Shown: positions 8,321 through 16,955 of the stretch, in pieces | Layout of the letters: the number at the start of each line of letters is the position of its first letter | Position numbering within the stretch: position 1 is the stretch's first letter | Source: Spirosoma profusum | Lineage (GTDB): Bacteria > Bacteroidota > Bacteroidia > Cytophagales > Spirosomataceae | Assembly (NCBI RefSeq): GCF_014699005.1 | Contig: NZ_JACWZY010000020.1 | Location: 97,590 to 161,589, forward strand | Direction: 5' to 3' | DNA length: 64,000 nt | Notes under the pieces: generated by a model | The model's input: only the letters and a program-made list of their open reading frames with translations | Told to the model about the DNA's origin: nothing | Database searches by the model: none | Translations under genes and position numbers: made by a program

Positions 8321-10156
8321 ATGATTCGCTTGATTTCCAGCTTTACTGCCCTCATTCTGCTCAGTTTTCTGTTCGTGCTTACACCTGCATTGGCTCAGGT
8401 TCCAACGCCTTCGCCCGCACGACCGGCTACGAACGACAAAGTAGAACTGTTGCCGGGGGCTGACAGTCTGGTGGGTATCAACGTACCGGGTCAGGTGGTT
8501 CGAAAGATCTACAATAACGTTCGATTTCGGCAGAAAGGCATGTTGCTCTACTGCGATCTGGCGATTCAGAACGTAACGACCAACGTTATCGAAGCCTATG
8601 GCCACGTCCGGATGCTTCAGGGCGATACCATCAGCGTACGGGGCGATACGTTATTTTATTACGGCAACACCCGGCAGGCAAACGGTCGTGGACACGTAGT
8701 GATGCGTGACCGCAAAATGACCCTGACCACTTCCCAGCTCGACTATGATATGCTGTCGGGCATTGCGCATTACCCAAAACCCGGACGTATTGTCGATAAA
8801 GAGAACATACTGACCAGCCGCGAAGGCTATTACGACACGCACACGAAGTTATTTACGTTTCGCCAGAATGTCCGCTTAGTCAATCCCAAAGGTACGCTTA
8901 CGGCCGATTCGCTGCTCTATAATTCGCTGACTCGCATCGCTACGTTCCAGGGGCCAACCCGAATTACAAACAAAGATGGCATATTGACAGCCGTTGCAGG
9001 CGATTATAATACCGTAACGGGCATTTCAAATTTCCAGCGACGCGCTACGGTCGAAACGCCAAAATATCAACTCACGGGCGATTCGCTGTACTACGATAAC
9101 GTATCAGAGCTCGGTGTTGCGAAAGGCAACGTAGTAATGGTCGCTAAAGACAAAAAAGCGGTCATTACGGGCGAACACGTGCGCTATAATGGAAAGATCG
9201 GTATCTCGCGGGTAACGGGCCGGCCGGTTGCCAAAAGTCTGGCGAACGAAACCACTAACGATACGCTTTACATGCGGGCCGATACGTTGTTTTCATTCGA
9301 TAATAAAGTAACTAATACGCGCCGATTTTTAGGCCAGAAAAACGTATTTGTCTATAAATCCGACCTGCAAAGCAAGTGCGATTCATTGATTTACGACACC
9401 GCGGATTCGACAATTTATTTCTACAAAAAACCGATTGTCTGGAGTCAGAATAAATATCAGATGGAAGCCGATTCAATTCGGGCGTTGATGAAAAATAACC
9501 GAATCAATACGTTATTCATGAAAACAAAATCCTTCGTGATTTCGCTTGATACGTTGAAAAATTTCAATCAGATAAAAGGACGTACCATCACCGCCTATTT
9601 CGAAACCAAAATCATCTCAACAACAGCTACTTCCGCGTCGGCAACTCAAGTTAGCAAACAGGTATCGGGCACAGCAATAAATGCAAAAAATGGATCGGTT
9701 TTTGCAACGAATTCAGTACCCAAAGGCGTATTAGAGAATAAAGTCAGTAGCCCAAAATCCACAACAGCCCTAGCACGCGAGCAAACCTCTCTCGACCGGG
9801 TCATTGTAGATGGCAACGGCCAAAGTATTTATTACGCAGTTGACGATAAGAATAAAATGATCGGGCTAAATCACGTGGAGTGTAGTCGAATGAACATCGA
9901 CTTTAACGACAATAAGGTGGGTCAGATTCGATTTTATGGAACGCCAGATTCGCAGTTGATTCCGCCGAAAGAAATAACTTCCGAGAATGAACAGCTCGAT
10001 GGTTTTCGGTGGCGGGACGCGGAAAAGCCGACAAAAGGACAGGTATTGTGGATCGAAACACCCCCTGCCGAGCAGCCTGGGGTTAAAAAACCAGTAAAAA
10101 ATAAGTCGAAAATTAAACCATTGGCTCAAAAATTCGTTCAAAAGGCAACAAATTAG
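8321..10156 (+). CDS. OstA/LptA-like lipopolysaccharide-transport protein
   Basis: 611 residues with signal peptide MIRLISSFTALILLSFLFVL...ALAQ. The body is built of repeated beta-jellyroll strands typical of OstA_N/LptA (GNTRQANGRGHVVMRDRKM, AYGHVRMLQGDTISVRGDTL, DSLLYNSLTRIATFQGPTRI). At 611 residues it is far longer than LptA (about 180) yet lacks the LptD beta-barrel, so it matches the Bacteroidota OstA-like proteins that probably extend the periplasmic LPS bridge. Residues about 430-490 are a Ser/Thr/Ala/Lys-rich linker before a last conserved block (DRVIVDGNGQSIYYAVDD). An LptC-like gene lies at 18.1 kb. It diverges from tilS. Confidence 0.85.
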   Translation: MIRLISSFTALILLSFLFVLTPALAQVPTPSPARPATNDKVELLPGADSLVGINVPGQVVRKIYNNVRFRQKGMLLYCDLAIQNVTTNVIEAYGHVRMLQGDTISVRGDTLFYYGNTRQANGRGHVVMRDRKMTLTTSQLDYDMLSGIAHYPKPGRIVDKENILTSREGYYDTHTKLFTFRQNVRLVNPKGTLTADSLLYNSLTRIATFQGPTRITNKDGILTAVAGDYNTVTGISNFQRRATVETPKYQLTGDSLYYDNVSELGVAKGNVVMVAKDKKAVITGEHVRYNGKIGISRVTGRPVAKSLANETTNDTLYMRADTLFSFDNKVTNTRRFLGQKNVFVYKSDLQSKCDSLIYDTADSTIYFYKKPIVWSQNKYQMEADSIRALMKNNRINTLFMKTKSFVISLDTLKNFNQIKGRTITAYFETKIISTTATSASATQVSKQVSGTAINAKNGSVFATNSVPKGVLENKVSSPKSTTALAREQTSLDRVIVDGNGQSIYYAVDDKNKMIGLNHVECSRMNIDFNDNKVGQIRFYGTPDSQLIPPKEITSENEQLDGFRWRDAEKPTKGQVLWIETPPAEQPGVKKPVKNKSKIKPLAQKFVQKATN

Positions 10157-10187
10157 ACCGTTTAACAATTTTTTAGATAATAGACCG

Positions 10188-10218
10188 TTGACTTTGTCTT
10201 TTATCGTGAATAGGTTTG
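10188..10218 (+). promoter_or_regulatory. Promoter of the type IX cargo gene
   Basis: TTG (10188-10190) and TAGGTTTG (10211-10218) are separated by exactly 20 nt, an excellent fit to the Bacteroidota housekeeping consensus. Transcription would start around 10223, giving a leader of about 30 nt before ATG 10252. Confidence 0.75.
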
Positions 10219-10251
10219 TGTTGAGTATTTGTGCATTTGTAGAGGACTTTC

Positions 10252-10902
10252 ATGAAACAATTTATACTTATTGGTGTATTGTCGGGCTTGCTAATGGCAA
10301 CAATCCCGCTCCGGGCGCAGGTCGCTCCGAGGGATTCTGATGGCCGAAAGGGAAGCCGACTTGAGCTGGGGCGCACGGCGAAAACCAGTACAACCACCAT
10401 CGCGAATAAGCGTTTTTCGGTAGTGCCCAACCCGGCGCTGTCGAACTACGACCATCCCATAACGGTCAATAAAAATAAGGCTATCAACGAGCATTACCGC
10501 GCCCTGTTGATGCCGAGTGCCAGCGCCCGAACAGGTTCATCTGTCTCAACCGAACTAACGGCAGCTGCCCCTCCCAGCGAGCTACGTTCAGCAACACCCG
10601 TACAGGAAGGTAGCAACCGGATGTACACGAGTGATAAACTCTGGGTGTCGAACGTGTATCCAAACCCCGCTGATGACGTTGCTGAGTTGGATTACCAGTT
10701 CAGTGGTTCGGTTGGTGAAGCAAAACTGGTGCTGCTCAACGTATTGGGCGCTCCTGTACCCGGCTACGAACTCAACCTGGAACCGACCGACCGAAAAGTC
10801 AGAATCATGACCCGGCCGCTGGATACCGGTTACTATCTGTATCAACTCACGGTTGATGGTAAAAAAGTAGCTACCAAACGGTTACTTGTCCGCCACCAGT
10901 AA
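10252..10902 (+). CDS. Exported protein with type IX secretion C-terminal sorting domain
   Basis: 216 residues. Signal peptide MKQFILIGVLSGLLMATIPLRAQ, then about 110 residues without recognisable fold, rich in Ser/Thr/Ala/Arg. The C-terminal 80 residues are a type A sorting domain: VSNVYPNPADDVAELDYQFS start, central LLNVLGAPV strand, GYYLYQLTVDGKKVATKRLLV end. This domain directs passage through the type IX machine and anchoring or release at the surface. The mature part is short, so most of the protein is the sorting signal plus a linker; its surface role is unknown. It is monocistronic: its own promoter lies upstream and a terminator follows. Confidence 0.85.
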   Translation: MKQFILIGVLSGLLMATIPLRAQVAPRDSDGRKGSRLELGRTAKTSTTTIANKRFSVVPNPALSNYDHPITVNKNKAINEHYRALLMPSASARTGSSVSTELTAAAPPSELRSATPVQEGSNRMYTSDKLWVSNVYPNPADDVAELDYQFSGSVGEAKLVLLNVLGAPVPGYELNLEPTDRKVRIMTRPLDTGYYLYQLTVDGKKVATKRLLVRHQ

Positions 10903-10965
10903 TCAGTTGATTTGTTAAAATTGCATAAACGGGCTTTGCCTTCTTTATTTTTCAGCACTATACCG

Positions 10966-11006
10966 GGCTACATCGTCGTTGAAGCGGTGTAGCCTGTATT
11001 TTTTTT
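10966..11006 (+). terminator. Intrinsic terminator
   Basis: GGCTACATCG (10966-10975) pairs with CGGTGTAGCC (10985-10994, one wobble) and is followed by a run of T to 11006. It ends transcription of the type IX cargo gene immediately before the bamD promoter. Confidence 0.75.
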
Positions 11007-11007
11007 G

Positions 11008-11015
11008 TATCTTTG
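11008..11015 (+). promoter_or_regulatory. -7 promoter element of the bamD cluster
   Basis: TATCTTTG is a perfect TAnnTTTG. It ends 7 nt before ATG 11023, so the message should have almost no leader. No TTG at 19-21 nt is visible upstream; the region is a terminator T-run. Confidence 0.6.
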
Positions 11016-11022
11016 CAAACGT

Positions 11023-11922
11023 ATGCAACACCGTCATATTGGTAAGATTCTGCTGGGGGCCTGGGTCATATTTTGTTTGGGCTCATGCAGTCCGTTCTCA
11101 AAATTGCAGAAAAGTGGGAGCGACGACGAAAAATATAAGGGTGCCCTTAACTATTATAAAAAAGAAGACTGGTACCGCGCCGGGCTGCTCTTCGAAGAAC
11201 TGATTCCGGTACTAAAAGGTAGCACCGAATCAGAAATGGCCCAGTTTTACTACGCTTATACGCAGTATCGTCAGCAGCAATATTTGCTGAGTGCTACGCT
11301 CTTCAAAAAGTTTTACGAGACGTTCGCCCGGTCGGAATACGTGGAGGAAGCGATGTATATGTACGCCAATTCGTTGTACAAAGACACACCCGCCTTTAAC
11401 CTCGACCAGTCAAACACGTTGACTGCTACGTCGGCTCTGCAAGACTTTCTGAACACGTACCCAGATAGCAAATATAAGGGTGATGCTACTAAACAGATTC
11501 TGGATTTGCGGGGTAAATTAGAGCGTAAAGCCTACGAAAAGGCCATGCTGTATTACAAAACCAGTGGCTTTAATATCGCTTCCTATAAATCGGCCGTGAT
11601 TGCGATCAATAACTTCCAAAAGGAGTTTCCTGATTCGGAATATAATGAAGAGCTGGCGTTCAAGAAGGTAGACGCAGAATTCAGTCTGGCACAGAATAGC
11701 CTGGAAACCAAGCAAAAGGAACGTTATCAGGAAGCAATCAGTTATCATCAGGCATTTGTAGATAAGTATCCCAATAGCCGATTCCTGAAACAGGCGGAAA
11801 AAATGTACGAAATCAGTCAGAAAGAAATCGAACGACTGAACAAGCTGGAACAGGAGCGCGAACAAGAAAAAGAACGTCTGAAAAACCTCAACCGTCCCGC
11901 CAAAGTAACGGCAGCAAATTAA
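11023..11922 (+). CDS. bamD: Outer-membrane protein assembly factor BamD
   Basis: 299 residues from ATG 11023; a TTG start at 11005 is rejected because the promoter element falls inside it. Lipoprotein signal with lipobox LGSC (Cys22). Five TPR-like repeats follow (GALNYYKKEDWYRAGLLFEEL, AQFYYAYTQYRQQQYLLSATLFKKF, EAMYMYANSLYK, TYPDSKY, and a repeat near YHQAFVDKYPNSRF), the BamD pattern. The C-terminus is a charged coiled-coil tail (LEQEREQEKERLKNL). BamD is the essential lipoprotein partner of BamA in inserting beta-barrel proteins. It heads the conserved run bamD-rpoZ-coaBC-DUF4835-recN. Confidence 0.92.
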   Translation: MQHRHIGKILLGAWVIFCLGSCSPFSKLQKSGSDDEKYKGALNYYKKEDWYRAGLLFEELIPVLKGSTESEMAQFYYAYTQYRQQQYLLSATLFKKFYETFARSEYVEEAMYMYANSLYKDTPAFNLDQSNTLTATSALQDFLNTYPDSKYKGDATKQILDLRGKLERKAYEKAMLYYKTSGFNIASYKSAVIAINNFQKEFPDSEYNEELAFKKVDAEFSLAQNSLETKQKERYQEAISYHQAFVDKYPNSRFLKQAEKMYEISQKEIERLNKLEQEREQEKERLKNLNRPAKVTAAN

Positions 11923-11980
11923 ATTTAAGTCGATAGTCATCAGCACTGCCGACTATCGCCTATTGACTAGCAACTATATT

Positions 11981-12292
11981 ATGGCAACCAACCAATCCAT
12001 TATTACCCGCGATAACGATAAAATTGCGGCTCACACTGGTAACCTGTACGAATCGGTGGCGATTATCTCAAAACGCGCACGGCAGATTGCAACCAAAAAC
12101 AAAGAAGAACTGAGCAACAAATTGTCGGAATTCGTTTCAGCGGTCGATAATCTCGAAGAAGTGTTCGAAAACCGCGAACAAATTGAGATTTCGAAGTTCT
12201 ACGAGCGGATGCCGAAGCCTACGTCTATTGCCACAGACGAGTTTCTGGAAGGTAAAATATACTGGCGCAATAACGAAGAGCCACAATCGTAG
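11981..12292 (+). CDS. rpoZ: RNA polymerase omega subunit
   Basis: 103 residues from ATG 11981 (MATNQSIITRDNDKIAAHTG); an upstream in-frame ATG at 11963 would only add six residues. The helix NLYESVAIISKRARQIATK is the Rpb6/omega core that clamps the beta-prime C-terminus. The C-terminal extension (FYERMPKPTSIATDEFLEGKIYW) is typical of Bacteroidota omega. It lies about 60 bp after bamD. The separating sequence contains the repeat-like text GACTATCGCCTATTGACTAG, seen again in related form before the PNPOx gene at 59.27 kb. Confidence 0.9.
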   Translation: MATNQSIITRDNDKIAAHTGNLYESVAIISKRARQIATKNKEELSNKLSEFVSAVDNLEEVFENREQIEISKFYERMPKPTSIATDEFLEGKIYWRNNEEPQS

Positions 12293-12314
12293 TATCATCA
12301 GGTATTCTGTTTCA

Positions 12315-12357
12315 CAAGACCGCATGGTACTTCGCCGTGCGGTCTTGGCGTTTTAGT
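12315..12357 (+). terminator. Hairpin terminator after rpoZ
   Basis: CAAGACCGCA (12315-12324) and TGCGGTCTTG (12338-12347) pair perfectly, followed by GCGTTTTAG. coaBC probably therefore has its own promoter in 12358-12454, though no consensus is clear there. Confidence 0.7.
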
Positions 12358-12454
12358 TACCGTTCCGTTTTTTACGTTTCAGGCAAGCTGGCACATCGTT
12401 CGACACCATTAACATGGAATTTGAAATCTAGACCCTGAAACATAAATTTCTCCT

Positions 12455-13702
12455 GTGAAAGATAAACGCATTCTTCTTGGGGTTACTGGAAGCATTTCGG
12501 CGTATAAATCAGCTCTGCTCGCTCGTCTGCTAGTGAAAGCTGGGGCTGAGGTGCAGGTAATTATGACCGAATCAGCTAAAGCGTTCATAACACCATTAAC
12601 GCTAACTACTTTATCGAAGCGGCCGGTACTGTCTTCGTTTGTGGCTTCTGAAAAGGAGGGGATCTGGAATAATCACGTTGAATTGGGTTTGTGGGCCGAC
12701 GTAATGCTGATTGCTCCGGCATCGGCTCATACGCTCGCTCGCTGCGCAACGGGCTTCTGCGATGACTTGCTTTCGGCCGTTTATTTGTCGGCACGTTGCC
12801 CCGTTTTCTTTGCTCCGGCTATGGACGTCGATATGTATCGACACCCAACGACAGTTCAGAATTTGCGTCAGTTGACTACGTTTGGCAACCATATTATTGA
12901 AGCAGAGCATGGTGAATTGGCCAGTGGACTGATTGGCGAAGGCCGTTTAGCCGAGCCCGAAACCATTGTGCAGGCGATACGTGATTTCTGGGAAAAATCG
13001 GACGTAATAAAGGCAAATCCTGATCATAAGCCTTCTACTACGTTAACAGCTCTTCACGAAAAAAATGTACTGATTACAGCAGGGCCAACTCAGGAAGCCA
13101 TTGATCCGGTACGTTACATCAGCAACCATTCTACTGGAAAAATGGGCTATGCCATCGCACGGGCTTTTGTACAGGCGGGAGCCAACGTAACACTGGTAAG
13201 TGGTCCAACCCACTTGTCCCTCCCCGACCCGACCGTTCAACGTATCGACGTGCGGTCAGCGCAGGAAATGTTTGAGGCTACGCAGGCTCAATTTGCGCAG
13301 GCCGACGTAGTAGTATTGAGTGCGGCTGTTGCCGATTATACGCCCACCCACCCAGCAGATCGGAAAATTAAAAAAAAGGAATCCATTTTTTCACTGGAGT
13401 TAACTAAAACAACCGACATTGCCGCTACGTTAGGAAAACAGAAACAACCCGGGCAATTGATGATGGGGTTTGCACTGGAAACCGATAACGAACAGGCCAA
13501 CGCGCTGAAGAAATTGCACGCTAAAAATTTAGACTGGATTGTCTTAAATTCACTGCGTGATCCAGGAGCGGGTTTCGGGCACAATACCAATAAAATTACC
13601 GTTATTGATAAAGACGAACAAACCCACGAATTTGCACTGAAATCGAAAGACGAAGTGGCACAGGATTTGGTCGAACTGGTAGCGAAAAAACTTGCCGTAT
13701 GA
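12455..13702 (+). CDS. coaBC: Bifunctional phosphopantothenoylcysteine decarboxylase / phosphopantothenate-cysteine ligase
   Basis: 415 residues from a GTG start. N-terminal CoaC flavoprotein: GVTGSISAYKS, PLTLTTLSKRPV, APASAHTLARCATGFCDDLL and APAMDVDMY motifs. C-terminal CoaB ligase: VLITAGPTQEAIDPVRYISNHS and TGKMGYAIARA, then SAAVADYTP and KIKKKES. Together they convert 4'-phosphopantothenate to 4'-phosphopantetheine in coenzyme A synthesis. coaX (first step, pantothenate kinase) is encoded at 19.9-20.7 kb in the same window. The stop overlaps the next gene's start by ATGA. Confidence 0.95.
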   Translation: MKDKRILLGVTGSISAYKSALLARLLVKAGAEVQVIMTESAKAFITPLTLTTLSKRPVLSSFVASEKEGIWNNHVELGLWADVMLIAPASAHTLARCATGFCDDLLSAVYLSARCPVFFAPAMDVDMYRHPTTVQNLRQLTTFGNHIIEAEHGELASGLIGEGRLAEPETIVQAIRDFWEKSDVIKANPDHKPSTTLTALHEKNVLITAGPTQEAIDPVRYISNHSTGKMGYAIARAFVQAGANVTLVSGPTHLSLPDPTVQRIDVRSAQEMFEATQAQFAQADVVVLSAAVADYTPTHPADRKIKKKESIFSLELTKTTDIAATLGKQKQPGQLMMGFALETDNEQANALKKLHAKNLDWIVLNSLRDPGAGFGHNTNKITVIDKDEQTHEFALKSKDEVAQDLVELVAKKLAV

Positions 13703-14613
13703 AACAGGTAGTCTTCTTATTTTTTCTGATGAGTTTTGCCTTTTCGGCTAGGGCTCAGGAGCTTAACTGTCAGGTAACCATTAATTCTGACCAGTTATTT
13801 GCCCAGCAGAAAACCGATTTTTCGTATGTAAACCAGTTGAAGGGCATCATCACGGAATTCATGAACAACCGTCGCTGGACCAACGACCAGTTTGCGGTTT
13901 CGGAACGTATCAATTGCTCGCTCTCCATCAATCTCATCAAGTCGCTGACACAGGGAGCTTTCGAAGCTACCGCCCAGATAACCGTGACCCGGCCTGTTTA
14001 CGGAACGACCTACGAAACAACCATCTTTAGCTACGTAGACCGGTCTTTTAACTTCGTTTATCTGCCCACTACCCCTGTGTATTTCCGTGACAATCAGTTC
14101 ACTGATGATCTGACCTCGTTGCTGGCTTTTTACGCCAATGTCATTCTCGCAGTCGATTATGATACGTTCAGCAAGCAGGGCGGGAATCCCTATGTTCAGC
14201 GGGCTTTTGCCATTACGAATCTGGCGCAGCAAGGGTCGCCTAACGGTGCGTGGCAAACCGGTGGCGATCGGCGAAATCGGTACTGGCTGATTGAAAATAT
14301 GCAGAACCAGCAGCTAATTCCATTTCGTGAAGGGCTGTATACGTATCACCGCATGGGACTTGATATTTTTGCGTCCAATCCAGTGCAGATTCGCAAACAA
14401 ATGTTAACCTTCCTGGGTACAATACGTACTATTGGTCTGCAATTACCAAACTCGGTGTTAATCAACTCATTTTTCGATGCGAAATCGCAGGAGTTGTATA
14501 ATATTTTTTACGAAGGAACTCCGACGGAGCGCAAACAGGCGTTTGATTTGCTGTCGTATTTAGATCCGGCCAAAACAGAAAATTACAGAAAATTAATCAC
14601 CTCAGGGCAGTGA
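13699..14613 (+). CDS. DUF4835-family exported protein
   Basis: 304 residues with signal peptide MKQVVFLFFLMSFAFSARAQ. It opens with ELNCQVTINSDQLF and continues with KGIITEFMNNRRWTNDQF, which I recognise as the DUF4835 family found next to recN in Bacteroidota. The start overlaps the coaBC stop by 4 bp, so translation is probably coupled. Periplasmic or outer-membrane associated; biochemical role unknown. Conservation of position between coaBC and recN is the main clue. Confidence 0.85.
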   Translation: MKQVVFLFFLMSFAFSARAQELNCQVTINSDQLFAQQKTDFSYVNQLKGIITEFMNNRRWTNDQFAVSERINCSLSINLIKSLTQGAFEATAQITVTRPVYGTTYETTIFSYVDRSFNFVYLPTTPVYFRDNQFTDDLTSLLAFYANVILAVDYDTFSKQGGNPYVQRAFAITNLAQQGSPNGAWQTGGDRRNRYWLIENMQNQQLIPFREGLYTYHRMGLDIFASNPVQIRKQMLTFLGTIRTIGLQLPNSVLINSFFDAKSQELYNIFYEGTPTERKQAFDLLSYLDPAKTENYRKLITSGQ

Positions 14614-14623
14614 ACAGCCAATA

Positions 14624-14672
14624 AATGAGTAATGAATAACTATCAATAGGTAAGTATTATTTATTACTCATT
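14624..14672. repeat. AT-rich inverted repeat (AATGAGTAAT type)
   Basis: AATGAGTAAT (14624-14633) and ATTACTCATT (14663-14672) are complementary, each flanked by further ATGAATAA/TTATTCAT text. The same wording recurs inside the lptC start region at 18.55-18.66 kb. It fills the gap before recN. Confidence 0.65.
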
Positions 14673-14700
14673 ATTCATTTACTTATGCCTTAGTACTTAT

Positions 14701-16374
14701 ATGCTCTCCCATTTATTGATAAAAAATTACGCACTGATTGATGAGCTTTCCCTCAGCCCCAATCGGGGTTTAAACATCATTACGGGCGAAACTGGTGCGG
14801 GAAAGTCCATCATGTTGGGAGCCATCGGTTTATTACTGGGCAACCGGGCTGATACCCGCGTTCTTTATAATCCCGAAAAAAAGTGTGTTATAGAAGGTAC
14901 CTTTGGCGTATCGGGCTATATTATCGAGCAAATTTTCGAAGAAGAGGAATTAGATTATTCCGATGTCTGCATTGTTCGTCGGGAAATAAGTGTGAGTGGT
15001 AAATCGCGGGCGTTTGTCAACGATACGCCCGTTAATCTGGAAACGCTACGTCGGGTAACGAGCCAGATGATGGACATTCACTCGCAGCACGATTCAGTGT
15101 TGCTTGGCTCCAATGAGTATCAGTTGGAAATCGTTGATACGTATGCCCAGAACGACAATCTGCTACGTAATTACCATGCTGATTACCAATCATATCGCGC
15201 AAAAAAAACAATCTATGACCAGCTTCAATCCGAAGCGGCAGCGATGCGCAAGGAATTTGATTACAACAATTTCCTATATGAAGAATTAGTCAAAGCACAA
15301 CTGCAAACCGACGAACAGGAATCGCTAGAACAGGAATTGACAATTCTGGAAAATGCTGAAGATATTAAGGATCGGCTGCAGCTAGCCTACGAATATTTAG
15401 ACAATACTGAACAGTCAGTAATTGACTTTTTAAAAGGTGCGGTCAGTAATCTGGCCTATATCAGCAAATTGTCGGATCAGTACGAGCAGTTGCAGCAGCG
15501 GGCGCAAAGCAGTCTGATTGAACTACGCGATCTAGCCGACGAAATTAGTAGCGAACAAGACCGCGTAGAGGTGGACGACACGCGTGCGGAAACCATCCGT
15601 GAGCGTCTGAACCTGATTTACCAGCTTCAGACCAAGCATCAGATGAAGGACGTTAACGGGCTGATTGCGCTGCGTAACGAACTCGGTCAAAAGGTGAGCA
15701 AGGTGCTGAATCTGGACGATGCCTTAGCCGAAGCCAAAGCCGCTGCTACGGCTGCATACACACTACTCCAGACCAGTGCTGATACGTTATCGACCTCGCG
15801 ACAGGCCGTTTTACGTCCCATCGAAACCGAAATTGGTGGACTGCTTCACGATTTGGGAATGCCAAATGCATCGTTGAAAATTGACTCCGAAACAGGAAAG
15901 CCGACAGCTACGGGTGTCGATACGATTTCGTTTCTATTCAGTGCCAACAAGGGCGTGAAGCCTCAGCAACTGAAAAACGTGGCTTCCGGCGGTGAATTTT
16001 CGCGCTTGATGATGGCGATCAAGTACATTCTGGCCAATAAGCGTTCGTTGCCGACCATTATTTTCGACGAAATCGACACGGGTGTTTCGGGTGAGATTGC
16101 TATAAAAATGGGCAATATGATGCGCGATATGGCTCATAGTCACCAGATTATCGCCATTACGCACCTACATCAGATCGCTGGACAGGGTGTCGAACATTAC
16201 TTTGTCTATAAGGATAATTCCTCCGACAAGACCGTCAGCCGTATTAAAAAACTGACACTGGAAGAGCGTATTCAGGAAATCGCGCAGATGATTGGCGGCA
16301 AGAATCCGTCGGCTAGTGCACTGAAAAATGCCCGCGAAATGCTGAAACAACGCGCTGTTCCGGCCACTAAATAA
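14701..16374 (+). CDS. recN: DNA repair ATPase RecN
   Basis: 557 residues. SMC-like layout: N-terminal Walker A GETGAGKSIMLGAI after the RecN start MLSHLLIKNYALIDELSL, two long coiled-coil arms (about 150-370), then the ABC signature region NVASGGEFSRLMMAIK and Walker B TIIFDEIDTGVSG, with the H-loop ITHLHQIAGQG. RecN holds broken chromosome ends together during recombinational repair. It closes the bamD-rpoZ-coaBC-DUF4835-recN run and lies 87 bp after DUF4835, separated by an AT-rich inverted repeat. Confidence 0.95.
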   Translation: MLSHLLIKNYALIDELSLSPNRGLNIITGETGAGKSIMLGAIGLLLGNRADTRVLYNPEKKCVIEGTFGVSGYIIEQIFEEEELDYSDVCIVRREISVSGKSRAFVNDTPVNLETLRRVTSQMMDIHSQHDSVLLGSNEYQLEIVDTYAQNDNLLRNYHADYQSYRAKKTIYDQLQSEAAAMRKEFDYNNFLYEELVKAQLQTDEQESLEQELTILENAEDIKDRLQLAYEYLDNTEQSVIDFLKGAVSNLAYISKLSDQYEQLQQRAQSSLIELRDLADEISSEQDRVEVDDTRAETIRERLNLIYQLQTKHQMKDVNGLIALRNELGQKVSKVLNLDDALAEAKAAATAAYTLLQTSADTLSTSRQAVLRPIETEIGGLLHDLGMPNASLKIDSETGKPTATGVDTISFLFSANKGVKPQQLKNVASGGEFSRLMMAIKYILANKRSLPTIIFDEIDTGVSGEIAIKMGNMMRDMAHSHQIIAITHLHQIAGQGVEHYFVYKDNSSDKTVSRIKKLTLEERIQEIAQMIGGKNPSASALKNAREMLKQRAVPATK

Positions 16375-16379
16375 AGTTT

Positions 16380-16467
16380 TAAAACCGCAGCGAGCGCTAA
16401 GTATTCGCAAAGGTTCGCGGATCACTTAGCGTATCTTTGCGAATACTTAGTGCTCGCTGCGGTTTTA
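16380..16467. repeat. Long imperfect palindrome (REP/MITE-like)
   Basis: Arms of 33 nt at 16380-16412 and 16435-16467 match with a single G/A difference (TAAAACCGCAGCGAGC start); the 22-nt centre includes TTCGCGG and CTTAGCG. It lies 5 bp after the recN stop, between co-directional genes. The right arm begins at TATCTTTG (16432-16439), a perfect -7 element, so it may supply both a terminator for recN and a promoter for the lipoprotein gene. Confidence 0.8.
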
Positions 16468-16502
16468 ATTAAATCCCCCACAAATAGTACAACTACACTT
16501 CT

Positions 16503-16955
16503 ATGAGAAAAAGTACCCTGGTTTTGGCAGGTTTTCTTATAATCACCTCTGCCTTCTGGTCCTGTAAGTCTGGTGATGACGTAAAAGAGGCTGAAAATGA
16601 AGTGTTTGCTCTTCATGATGAAGTCATGCCAAAAATGGACGACATCATGCGATTGCGAAAATTGTTGACACAATACGTAGCAGCCGCCGACAGTGCAAAA
16701 GACTCGGGTTCGGCCGCAGGAACCTTACGAACGAGCGAAGAAAGAGAACAGGCCGGTCGTCTGCTTCTGAATTTGAACGTAGCAGATAGCCTGATGATGG
16801 GCTGGATGGATCACTATAATGGCGATACGTTGGCCAAGTTATCTTCGGATGATGCGTTACGTTATCTGACTGACCAAAAAGAACAAATTACCGATGTTAA
16901 CACGAAAGTTAAAACCAGCATTGATCAGGCTATGCAGTTTCTGCAAAAGAAATAG
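16503..16955 (+). CDS. Helical lipoprotein of unknown function
   Basis: 150 residues. Signal peptide with lipobox FWSC (around residue 20). The mature part is almost all helix: ENEVFALHDEVMPKMDDIMRLRKLL, a second helix with REQAGRLLLNLNVADSLMMGWM, and a C-terminal heptad-like helix. The DSLMMGWMDHYNG stretch resembles Bacteroidota proteins loosely labelled viral A-type inclusion protein, a name with no functional meaning here. It precedes the SCO protein and cytochrome c and may belong to that unit. Confidence 0.7.
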   Translation: MRKSTLVLAGFLIITSAFWSCKSGDDVKEAENEVFALHDEVMPKMDDIMRLRKLLTQYVAAADSAKDSGSAAGTLRTSEEREQAGRLLLNLNVADSLMMGWMDHYNGDTLAKLSSDDALRYLTDQKEQITDVNTKVKTSIDQAMQFLQKK

